From positions 1 through 64,000 of the forward strand of contig JAKMDI010000011.1 of assembly GCA_022428005.1 (NCBI GenBank): a stretch of DNA of 64,000 bases. The letters are read 5' to 3'. Made by a program: the position numbers and the translations under genes. Under the pieces are notes generated by a model. The model searched no databases and had not been told where the DNA came from. It saw only the letters and a list, made by a program, of their open reading frames with translations. Shown here one piece after another: positions 54,778-62,577 of this stretch; position 1 is the first letter of the stretch, and each line of letters opens with the position of its first letter. The stretch comes from Flavobacteriaceae bacterium (GTDB lineage Bacteria; Bacteroidota; Bacteroidia; Flavobacteriales; Flavobacteriaceae).

Positions 54778-55719
54778 ATGGATTTATCAACTTATGTAAT
54801 TGTATTTATTGTTGTACTGGTTCTAATCTCTGGTGTTTTTGTTGTTAAACAACAAACCTCAGCAGTCATCGAACGTTTTGGAAAGTTTATTGCCATACGA
54901 AGACCTGGAATCCACTTTAAAGTCCCTCTTATTGATAAAATTTCTGGAAGGGTAAGCCTCAGAATTTTACAACTTGATGTGATTGTAGAGACCAAAACAA
55001 AAGATGACGTTTTTGTAAAACTAAAAGTTTCTGTACAATACAAAATACTCCAAAATAAAATCTATGACGCCTTCTACAAGTTAGACTTTCCGCAAGACCA
55101 AATCACCTCCTACGTATTTGACGTTGTTAGAGCTGTAGTTCCTAAAATGCGTCTCGATGACGTTTTCGAGAAAAAAGATGAGATTGCCAATGCGGTTAAA
55201 GGGGAACTTAATGACGCTATGATCAACTATGGTTATGATATTATAAAAGCCTTGGTCACCGACATTGACCCCGATGCAGAAGTAAAAACAGCGATGAATA
55301 AAATCAATGCCGCTGAGCGACAAAAGGTTGCTGCTCAATACGAAGGTGACGCACAGAGAATTCTAATTGTCGAAAAGGCAAAAGCTGAAGCAGAAAGCAA
55401 GAGACTTCAGGGACAAGGAATCGCAGATCAAAGAAGGGAGATTGCTCGGGGTCTCGAGGAATCTGTTGATGTTTTGAATAATGTAGGAATAAACTCACAA
55501 GAAGCTTCTGCCTTAATTGTGGTAACCCAACATTATGACACCCTGCAATCTATCGGTGAGGAAACAAATAGCAATTTGATTCTATTGCCCAATTCACCAC
55601 AAGCAGGCAGTGATATGCTCAACAATATGGTCGCTTCATTTAGTGCAAGTAATCAAATAGGGGAGGCCATGAAGCTTGGAAATCAAAAAAAACAAGGCAA
55701 AAGCGGAACCAAGGAATAG
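54778..55719 (+). CDS. SPFH/band-7 membrane protein (QmcA type)
   Basis: A 313-residue stomatin-family protein: N-terminal membrane anchor (about 5-24), band-7 domain with IERFGKFIAIRRPGIHFKVPL, VKLKVSVQYKIL and YDIIKALVTDIDPDAEVKTAMN, then a charged coiled coil rich in Ala/Glu (NAAERQKVAAQYEGDAQRI). Such proteins form ring oligomers at the inner membrane and can regulate FtsH-type proteases. Six nt after gltX. Confidence 0.88.
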   Translation: MDLSTYVIVFIVVLVLISGVFVVKQQTSAVIERFGKFIAIRRPGIHFKVPLIDKISGRVSLRILQLDVIVETKTKDDVFVKLKVSVQYKILQNKIYDAFYKLDFPQDQITSYVFDVVRAVVPKMRLDDVFEKKDEIANAVKGELNDAMINYGYDIIKALVTDIDPDAEVKTAMNKINAAERQKVAAQYEGDAQRILIVEKAKAEAESKRLQGQGIADQRREIARGLEESVDVLNNVGINSQEASALIVVTQHYDTLQSIGEETNSNLILLPNSPQAGSDMLNNMVASFSASNQIGEAMKLGNQKKQGKSGTKE

Positions 55720-55720
55720 G

Positions 55721-57388
55721 CTAAGCCTTATTCCAGGTGTCTCTAAGTCCAACGGTTTTATTGAAAACAAGCGCTCCTTCTGGGGTTTTCTCATCAAGGA
55801 TAAAGTAACCCATACGCTGGAACTGAAACCGCGTGCCTTGAGTTGCTTTTGCTACACTTGGCTCCACAAAACCTGTGGTTTGACTGTAGGAGTTGGGGTT
55901 GATAAACGTAGAAGGGTCTTCCTCCTTGCCTTTATCGGGCTCTTCCACTTCAAACAAACGATCATAAAGGTTCACCTTTATCGGGTGGGCTTGTTCTAAA
56001 GAAACCCAATGTAGGGTACCTTTTACCTTTCTTTTGCTCTCTTCGGTGCCAGAACCACTTTTACTCAGCGGGTCGTAGGAACAAATAATTTCTATTATTG
56101 CTCCGTTTTGATCTTTTACGACACGCTCCCCCTTAACAATGTAAGCGTTTTTTAGTCGCACCTCCTTTCCTAGTGTTAGCCGAAAGAACTTTCTGTTTGC
56201 CTCCTCTTTGAAGTCTTCTCGTTCGATGTATAGATCTCGTGAGAAAGGTACTTCTCGGAAACCGGCTTGTTCGTCCTCGGGGTTGTTCTCAGATTTCAAC
56301 CACTCTACTTTTCCATCTGGGTAGTTCTCAATGGTTAACTTAACAGGATTGAGGACTGCCATAACCCGAGGCGCAATCTTATTGAGATGATCTCTGACAC
56401 AAAACTCCAAAAGGGAAACATCGATGATGTTTTCACGCTTTGCAACGCCTGCTGTATTCACAAAATTCCGCAAGGACTCTGGGGTATATCCTCTTTTTCT
56501 CAACCCACTAATGGTGGGCATCCTGGGATCATCCCAGCCGCTGACATGTCCTTGGTCAATTAAATTCTTTAATTTTCTTTTGCTCATCACTGTATAAGAG
56601 AGGTTCAGGCGAGCAAACTCTCTTTGTTTCGGGCGAGTTCCCTCCAGCGGCGCAAGGGCCTCTAAAAACCAGACGTACAAGTCCCTGTGGGGTTTAAACT
56701 CGAGGGAACACAAGGAGTGTGATATCCTTTCTATATAATCCGATTCTCCATGGGTCCAATCGTACATCGGGTAGATGCACCAGTCGGTTCCAGTTCTATG
56801 ATGGGCTTTGTGCACTATTCGATACATTACTGGGTCCCTAAGAAGCATATTAGGGGCAGACATATCAATTTTTGCTCTTAGCACGTGTGCGCCCTCTGGG
56901 TGATCACCTGCTTTCATTTCTTGAAATAATCTCAGGTTTTCTGATACTGTACGGTCCCGAAAGGGACTGGGCGTTCCAGGTTCTGATGGGGTTCCTTTTT
57001 GTTCAGCGATCTGTTCTGACGACTGAGAGTCTACAAAAGCAAGACCTTTATTGATCAGCTCCTCTGCCCAATCATAAAGCTGCTGAAAATAATCTGAGGC
57101 ATAGCACTCCTTGTCCCATTCAAAGCCCAACCACTTAATGTCATTTTTTATGGCTTCAACGTATTGTGCCTCTTCCTTAGCTGGATTCGTATCGTCAAAC
57201 CTAAGATTTACGGGCGCTTGGTACCGCGCTCCTAAATTAAAATTAAGACATATCGCTTTAACATGACCTATATGAAGAAAGCCATTGGGTTCTGGTGGAA
57301 ACCTAAATCTAAGATCTTTAGGAGAAAAGCCTTCTTTGAGGTCCTCCGCGACAATGTGCTCTATAAAATTAAGTGGCTTTTCTGTCAT
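55721..57388 (-). CDS. glnS: Glutaminyl-tRNA synthetase
   Basis: A 555-residue GlnS. RFPPEPNGFLHIGHVKAIC (HIGH), LRFDDTNPAKE, VMSKRKLK (KMSKS) and a two-barrel C-terminal anticodon domain are visible. Start MTEKPLNFIEH at 57388. GlnS is common in Bacteroidota through an ancient transfer from eukaryote-type enzymes. It converges with the SPFH gene, leaving 1 nt. Confidence 0.95.
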   Translation of the reverse strand: MTEKPLNFIEHIVAEDLKEGFSPKDLRFRFPPEPNGFLHIGHVKAICLNFNLGARYQAPVNLRFDDTNPAKEEAQYVEAIKNDIKWLGFEWDKECYASDYFQQLYDWAEELINKGLAFVDSQSSEQIAEQKGTPSEPGTPSPFRDRTVSENLRLFQEMKAGDHPEGAHVLRAKIDMSAPNMLLRDPVMYRIVHKAHHRTGTDWCIYPMYDWTHGESDYIERISHSLCSLEFKPHRDLYVWFLEALAPLEGTRPKQREFARLNLSYTVMSKRKLKNLIDQGHVSGWDDPRMPTISGLRKRGYTPESLRNFVNTAGVAKRENIIDVSLLEFCVRDHLNKIAPRVMAVLNPVKLTIENYPDGKVEWLKSENNPEDEQAGFREVPFSRDLYIEREDFKEEANRKFFRLTLGKEVRLKNAYIVKGERVVKDQNGAIIEIICSYDPLSKSGSGTEESKRKVKGTLHWVSLEQAHPIKVNLYDRLFEVEEPDKGKEEDPSTFINPNSYSQTTGFVEPSVAKATQGTRFQFQRMGYFILDEKTPEGALVFNKTVGLRDTWNKA

Positions 57389-57470
57389 CTTAAATTTTGT
57401 CAAAGATATTAAAAGCAAAAGTCTTTAAATATAATTATACTGTTATTATATATTTGCTGAAAATTGAAAT

Positions 57471-57827
57471 ATGGGTAAGGTTATTCTAAACGACATCAGG
57501 GTTTACGCTTTTCATGGATGTATGGATGAAGAAGAAAAAATTGGCAGTGACTATATTGTCCAATTAGAGGCAGAAGCAGATATGGATCTGGCTGCTGCGT
57601 CTGACCGGTTAGAAGACGCGGTAGACTATGTAACACTGAACGCTATTGTAAAGAAAGAGATGTCTGTTCGTTCCAAACTGTTAGAACATGTTGGAAAACG
57701 AATAATAGACCGTGTACTTCAGTATTTCCCTGCTGTAAATTTTATCTCAGTAACTGTGTCCAAACAAAATCCTCCAATTGGTGGTGATGTTGGTGAAGTT
57801 TCTGTACAATTAAAAGCAAGTCGATAA
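57471..57827 (+). CDS. folB: Dihydroneopterin aldolase
   Basis: A 118-residue FolB cleaving dihydroneopterin in folate synthesis. NDIRVYAFHGCMDEEEKIG at the N-terminus, DAVDYVTLNAIVKK, LLEHVGKRIIDRVL and VSVTVSKQNPPIGGDVGEVSV-like end are typical. A TATATTTG -7 element at 57449-57456 lies 14 nt before the ATG. Confidence 0.92.
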   Translation: MGKVILNDIRVYAFHGCMDEEEKIGSDYIVQLEAEADMDLAAASDRLEDAVDYVTLNAIVKKEMSVRSKLLEHVGKRIIDRVLQYFPAVNFISVTVSKQNPPIGGDVGEVSVQLKASR

Positions 57828-57852
57828 ACCTGATAAAAGCTTAAATTTTTAC

Positions 57853-57860
57853 TACTTTTG
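57853..57860 (+). promoter_or_regulatory. -7 element of tRNA-Cys
   Basis: TACTTTTG, a full match to TAnnTTTG, 6 nt before the tRNA. No clear TTTG upstream at the right distance. Confidence 0.6.
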
Positions 57861-57866
57861 GCAAAT

Positions 57867-57937
57867 GGCATCGTGGCCGAGTGGCTAGGCAGAGCTCTGC
57901 AAAAGCTTGTACAGCGGTTCGAATCCGCTCGATGCCT
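57867..57937 (+). tRNA. tRNA-Cys (GCA anticodon)
   Basis: A 71-nt cloverleaf. The anticodon loop CTGCAAA between GAGCT and AGCTT gives GCA. Acceptor GGCATCG pairs fully with CGATGCC, and the discriminator is T, the U73 identity element of cysteine tRNAs. The T loop is TTCGAAT. CCA not encoded. Confidence 0.95.
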
Positions 57938-57949
57938 CTTTATCCTCTC

Positions 57950-58654
57950 TTATTTCATTTCAAAGATCTGTCCTCCAATGGTTTTTTTAGTTACCATTTT
58001 CTTGGGACTGCCATAGACTCGAATAATTCCCCCCGCAGTCACTTTGGCCTCCAACAGCTCATCTACATTGACGTAAGAAATTCCTCCTGCAGTTACGCTT
58101 ACCTCTGTTTGCTCAGTTTCGAAGGTTTCTCCCTCACAGGCTCCTCCACTGGTTACAGAAGATTCGTGGTTGGTAGCGTGTCCTGATATGAATAGTTTCC
58201 CTCCCGTGTTTACCGAAGAGGTAAGTTTTTCTCCGTCGAACTTAAATTTCATAGAAGATCCTTCTTGTACTTTAATACTAATGCTTGTTTGTTGATAGAT
58301 ACTATCTGTTTCCAACACTGACCCCTGGTATAGGTTAATTTCGTCAAGAGTGTTTTTGTGATACAATTCTACATAAGTGAATGTTGGGTTGAGAAAGTGG
58401 TCTAGAGAGTGTCTTATTTTCAGCGTTTGTCCCTTGGTCTTTACCACAACATCATTTTTGTCTGCTCCGCTTATCACTAATTTATTTTCGTTTGCTGGTA
58501 TTAGTTTGACCTCTATCCCAGAGTAGATTTTGATGCTTATAAAATCCGAAACATTTACTCTTCTTTCCTCTTCAGAAGTAGGAGTTGTTTCCATGTCCTG
58601 TGCTTGGGTGAAAAGAGAAGAAACTACAATAAGAAAAAATAAAATCCTTGTCAT
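57950..58654 (-). CDS. DUF2807 (GIN-domain) secreted protein
   Basis: A 234-residue protein with a signal peptide (about 1-18, VSSLFTQAQ) and a repetitive beta-strand body of the head GIN domain type (FISIKIYSGIEVKLIPANEN, KLFISGHATNHESSVTSGG, EVSVTAGGISYVNVDELLEAK, KVTAGGIIRVYG). Such proteins form a beta-helix at the cell surface or periplasm, often linked to envelope stress regulators. Function unknown. Confidence 0.85.
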   Translation of the reverse strand: MTRILFFLIVVSSLFTQAQDMETTPTSEEERRVNVSDFISIKIYSGIEVKLIPANENKLVISGADKNDVVVKTKGQTLKIRHSLDHFLNPTFTYVELYHKNTLDEINLYQGSVLETDSIYQQTSISIKVQEGSSMKFKFDGEKLTSSVNTGGKLFISGHATNHESSVTSGGACEGETFETEQTEVSVTAGGISYVNVDELLEAKVTAGGIIRVYGSPKKMVTKKTIGGQIFEMK

Positions 58655-58686
58655 CTTGAAAGATTGTGCACTATAAATTTAATTAA

Positions 58687-60852
58687 TTATTCTTCATCTA
58701 AAACGAAGTCCAATTGTCTTTTTATAAGATCTGCTTTTTTTACCCGAATGTTGACCGTATCTCCCAATTGATATATCGTTTTGCTTCTTTCCCCAACCAG
58801 GCGGTGATTTTGATCGTCATATTTAAAATAGTCTCCTTTTATTTCTGATAATTTTACCATTCCCTCACATTTATTTTCTATAATTTCCACATACATACCC
58901 CGATCGGTAACCCCTGAAATAACGCCTTCAAAACCTTTGTCTATTTTATCTTCCATAAACTTTACCTGCATATATTTTATTGAGTCTCGCTCTGCTTTTG
59001 TGGCCAATTGTTCGCGTCCTGAAGAATGCGCACAAGCCTCCTCCAATAATTCAATATTTATTTTTTCTTTACCTGTTAAATAGTACTGTAATAATCGATG
59101 AACCAAAACATCTGGGTATCTTCTTATCGGAGAGGTAAAATGGGTGTAATAGTCAAATGCCAACCCGTAATGTCCTATGTTGTCGGTGGTATAAACCGCT
59201 TTACTCATGCACCTTATGGTTAGGGTATCGATCAATTCCTGTTCATTTTTTCCATGGCTGTCTTTAAGCAACTTGTTGAGTGATTCATTTACGTGCTTGT
59301 GATCTAAATTTAATTCGTATCCAAGCTTGTTTGCAATTGTTTTAAGGTTACTTAACTTTTCATCGTCAGGAACATCGTGGACTCTGTAAACAAATTCTTT
59401 TTTTGGCTTTTGTTTTCCTATAAACTCCGCCACCCTTTTGTTGGCTAATAACATGAGTTCTTCAACCAGCTTGTGGGCGTCCTTTGACGTCTTAAAAAAA
59501 ACACTTTCTGGGTTGTTTTCTGTATCTAAATTGAATTTTATTTCTACCCTATCGAAAGTGAGGGCACCGCTTTTCATTCTTTTTACTCTGAGTTTTTTGG
59601 CAAATAGATTCAATTTAGATATCGCCTCATAAATTTCTTCACTTACTTTGTATTCTTGCTTGGTCAAGGATACATCTTTACTTATGTTTTGAGTTTGATT
59701 TTCTAACATAAATTGGACCTCTTCATAAGAAAACCTTTGGTCTGATAAGATGACCGTTTTTCCAAACCATTCTTTTTCTATTACCATATTTTCATCTACA
59801 GTAAAAACTGCTGAGAAAGTATATTTCTCTTCGTTTGGCCTTAACGAACACACACCATTAGACAAAACTTCTGGTAACATAGGTACCACTCGGTCGACTA
59901 AGTAAACAGAGGTTGCTCTTTCATATGCTTCCTGATCCAATATACTATTGATAGGTACGTAATGAGAAACATCTGCTATATGAACACCTATTTCATATTT
60001 CCCATTCCCCAAAGGAACGAACGACAGCGCGTCATCAAAGTCTTTGGCTGTGATTGGGTCGATGGTGAATGTTGTTGTTTTTCTAAAATCTTTTCTCTTA
60101 GAAATCTCTTCTTTATGGGTTCCTACATTTATTTTTTTTGCTTCTTCCTCAACCTCGACAGGAAACTCTTCTGGAAACCCATACTCATGCATTATACTGT
60201 GCATCTCTGTGTTTAGTTGTCCTGGTTTTCCTAAACTTCTTATGATGGTTCCAAAGGGAGAACTCGCTCGGGCTGGCCAATCTTTGAATTTTACAATGAC
60301 CTTGTCACCTTTGTTGTAGTCTTTTAATTCCTCTTTTTCAATGAAAAAATCTTTGTGAAGATTGGAGGAACGGGTGCTTACAAAACCAAAATCCTTGCTT
60401 AATTCTAAAACACCTAAATAGTTTTTTCTGGCTCTTTCTGTTACCGATACTACTTCTCCCTCCCTTCTTCCATTTTTTTTTGTTCTCAATACATACACCG
60501 ATACAGTATCACCATCCAAGGCGCGGTTTGTGTTCTTTCTCGCTATAAAAATGTCTTCCTCCCCCTCGGGCATTAAGAGATAAGCGTTTCCTGAGGAAGT
60601 TACTTGAATAACTCCTTCCTTGTAGCTTTTGGGTAGAGATTTAAAAATATATTTTCCAGGAAGGCTTTGTTCTATTTTCTTTTCGCTTTGTAGCTTTCCT
60701 AAAGCTTTTATTACTGAATTTCGTTTTTGGGTATCAGTAATATTCAGTTTTGCTGCTATTTGCTTGTAATTGTAAGATTTTTTGGGATTTTCTTTAAAAA
60801 ATTTAAGAACTTTTCCGTGAATATTTCTATCCGTCTTTTTCTGTTTTGACAT
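58687..60852 (-). CDS. rnr: Ribonuclease R
   Basis: A 721-residue 3'-5' exoribonuclease. An N-terminal winged-helix part (HGKVLKFFKENPKKSYNYKQI), cold-shock domains, the RNB catalytic core (TIDPITAKDFDDALSF with the Asp cluster, GVHIADVSHYVP, HFTSPIRRYPDVLVHRLL) and a C-terminal S1 domain (GVISGVTDRGMYVEIIE) are in the normal order. A TAAATTTG -7 element lies at 60870-60877. It degrades structured RNA. Confidence 0.96.
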   Translation of the reverse strand: MSKQKKTDRNIHGKVLKFFKENPKKSYNYKQIAAKLNITDTQKRNSVIKALGKLQSEKKIEQSLPGKYIFKSLPKSYKEGVIQVTSSGNAYLLMPEGEEDIFIARKNTNRALDGDTVSVYVLRTKKNGRREGEVVSVTERARKNYLGVLELSKDFGFVSTRSSNLHKDFFIEKEELKDYNKGDKVIVKFKDWPARASSPFGTIIRSLGKPGQLNTEMHSIMHEYGFPEEFPVEVEEEAKKINVGTHKEEISKRKDFRKTTTFTIDPITAKDFDDALSFVPLGNGKYEIGVHIADVSHYVPINSILDQEAYERATSVYLVDRVVPMLPEVLSNGVCSLRPNEEKYTFSAVFTVDENMVIEKEWFGKTVILSDQRFSYEEVQFMLENQTQNISKDVSLTKQEYKVSEEIYEAISKLNLFAKKLRVKRMKSGALTFDRVEIKFNLDTENNPESVFFKTSKDAHKLVEELMLLANKRVAEFIGKQKPKKEFVYRVHDVPDDEKLSNLKTIANKLGYELNLDHKHVNESLNKLLKDSHGKNEQELIDTLTIRCMSKAVYTTDNIGHYGLAFDYYTHFTSPIRRYPDVLVHRLLQYYLTGKEKINIELLEEACAHSSGREQLATKAERDSIKYMQVKFMEDKIDKGFEGVISGVTDRGMYVEIIENKCEGMVKLSEIKGDYFKYDDQNHRLVGERSKTIYQLGDTVNIRVKKADLIKRQLDFVLDEE

Positions 60853-61347
60853 TCATTTATTCTATGATACAAATTTAAGTTTTCTTTTTCACTACCACTA
60901 TTAACTTATCAAATCCCTCAACATAATAATTATTGTTTTTTTAGATTATTTTAAAATAATGATGTCTTTTATTAAGTGTGAATAGTTAGAGCAAAATTCT
61001 ATCAATAAGCTTTCGATTCCAAAACAAAAAAAATAACAAACCAGTTGTTCTAATTTATCAGAAGATTAACCCATTATAAATTAGTCTATTAACTACTATA
61101 TGAACATCTGTTAAAAAAAGAGTTTGTTGATACTTAATGATTAAAATAAAAGAAAATATTGTTGAAAAGGATCCATAAAAGGTTGAAAAGAAGCACACAT
61201 TTTATGACAAAAATAATTGGAAATTTTATTCAAAAGCATAAGCAGTATTCAGATGAAAAAAAGACTAAAAAGAAACAAATCTTATCAACATTTAATCAAA
61301 ACAGTAGCAAACACTAAAACGGAAAATTTTAACTTTATAAAAAAAAC
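60853..61347. other. AT-rich 495-nt gap, candidate oriC
   Basis: Divergent gap between rnr and rpiB, strikingly AT-rich. DnaA-box-like words: TTATCAACA (61282-61290, 8 of 9 to TTATCCACA), GTATCAACA on the minus strand (61125-61133), TTATCAAAT (60906-60914), and TGTTGAAAA (minus TTTTCAACA) near 61160. These are relaxed matches, and none is the full consensus. A 37-codon open frame (61204-61317, basic) has no recognisable similarity. Given the parS site about 8 kb away and rnpA near, an origin is possible. Confidence 0.3.
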
Positions 61348-61779
61348 ATGAAAATATCCATAGGAAATGATCACGCAGGTGTAGAGCTTAAGGAAGCGAT
61401 CATTTCTCATTTAGAAAAAGACAAGCACACGCTGACAAATCATGGAACAAACACCGAAGGTAGTGTAGATTATCCAGATTTTATTCATCCTGTCGCGGAG
61501 GACGTTCTCAATAAAAAGGCCAGCTTAGGAATCATTATTTGTGGGAGCGGAAATGGCGCAGCTATGACGGCAAATAAACATCAGAAAATAAGAGCTGCTC
61601 TTTGCTGGACCTCCGAAATAGCAGAGCTTTCACGCCTCCACAACGACGCCAACATCATCAGCATACCCGCAAGGTTTGTGAGTACAGACGAGGCAAAGAA
61701 AATGGTAAGCGTTTTTCTATCAACACCATTTGAGGGAGGAAGACATCAAAAGAGAATTGATAAAATAGAGTGTAGTTAA
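61348..61779 (+). CDS. rpiB: Ribose 5-phosphate isomerase B
   Basis: A 143-residue RpiB, interconverting ribose 5-phosphate and ribulose 5-phosphate. SIGNDHAGVELKEAI, VDYPDFIHPVAEDV, IIICGSGNGAAMTANK (catalytic Cys) and ALCWTSEIAELSRLHNDANIIS are typical. It is 2 nt before the GNAT gene. Confidence 0.95.
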   Translation: MKISIGNDHAGVELKEAIISHLEKDKHTLTNHGTNTEGSVDYPDFIHPVAEDVLNKKASLGIIICGSGNGAAMTANKHQKIRAALCWTSEIAELSRLHNDANIISIPARFVSTDEAKKMVSVFLSTPFEGGRHQKRIDKIECS

Positions 61780-61781
61780 TT

Positions 61782-62234
61782 TTGGTTTGGTCTTTTAAAA
61801 GCTTTGATAAATTAAAAGTTCAGGAACTTTACGACCTTTTAAAACTCAGGTCTGATGTTTTTGTTGTGGAACAAAACTGTGTCTACTCAGATCAGGACGA
61901 TAAAGACCAAGGTGCCATACATGTTTTGGGCTATAAAAGAAACCGCTTGTTGGCCTATGCCAGAATACTACCAATAGGATCAGTAGAAAATAAGTACGCA
62001 ATGATAGGAAGAATTGTGATCCGACAAACAATTAGAGGAACGGGAGTAGGCAAAGAACTTGTTCGCAAAAGCATAGACTATTGCCAACATACATTTAATG
62101 AATTAAATATTAAAATATCGGCGCAATCACATCTAAAAAACTTTTACCAGCAACAGGGGTTTACAAAAAAGGGCGATGACTATTTAGAGGACGGTATTCC
62201 TCATTGCGCTATGATTCTGAGTGCAAACGGCTGA
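61782..62234 (+). CDS. GNAT N-acetyltransferase (ElaA type)
   Basis: A 150-residue acetyltransferase: LYDLLKLRSDVFVVEQNCVYSD at the N-terminus is the ElaA-type block, and IGRIVIRQTIRGTGVGKELVRK holds the acetyl-CoA loop (R-x-x-G-x-G). Starts with TTG 61782, supported by the 2-nt gap after rpiB and by the family N-terminus. Substrate unknown. Its end overlaps rnpA on the other strand by 26 nt. Confidence 0.85.
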   Translation: MVWSFKSFDKLKVQELYDLLKLRSDVFVVEQNCVYSDQDDKDQGAIHVLGYKRNRLLAYARILPIGSVENKYAMIGRIVIRQTIRGTGVGKELVRKSIDYCQHTFNELNIKISAQSHLKNFYQQQGFTKKGDDYLEDGIPHCAMILSANG

Positions 62235-62577
62235 TCTTTTCAACCAATTGAACAAAATCTAAAGTGAGGACAGCGGTTGAAACTGGTGCACTTCCACCAA
62301 AAAGAAACATATAGTAACCCGCCGGAAGGACTTCCAACAGTTCAGCTTCTTTATTCTTTATTACCGCCCGCATTTGTCTTTTGACGCGATTGCGGTTGTG
62401 CGCTAAGAAAACAAACCTTTTAGACACACCCACTCCAATACTAACGCAATTTCTATTTTCTTTATTTTCTATAAAACGAAGCCTAAGCATTCCGGAATTA
62501 ATAGACTTGCCTTTTTTAAAAACAAGGTCAATTTCTTTCTTGCCCCGCAGTCTTTTTATGTTTTTTAATTGGCTCAC
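62209..62577 (-). CDS. rnpA: Ribonuclease P protein component
   Basis: A 122-residue RnpA, the basic protein that supports the M1 RNA in tRNA 5' processing. RLRGKKEIDLVFKKGKSI, SIGVGVSKRFV and the RNR motif HNRNRVKRQMRAVIK are present. It starts with GTG 62577, overlapping the M1 peptidase stop by 4 nt (GTGA). In many bacteria rnpA lies near oriC with rpmH; rpmH is not seen here. Confidence 0.93.
   Translation of the reverse strand: MSQLKNIKRLRGKKEIDLVFKKGKSINSGMLRLRFIENKENRNCVSIGVGVSKRFVFLAHNRNRVKRQMRAVIKNKEAELLEVLPAGYYMFLFGGSAPVSTAVLTLDFVQLVEKISRLHSES

Noticed and set aside
61204-61317. Basic 37-codon open frame in the candidate origin
   Set aside because: Very AT/Lys-rich, as expected by chance in AT-rich DNA; no promoter or similarity.
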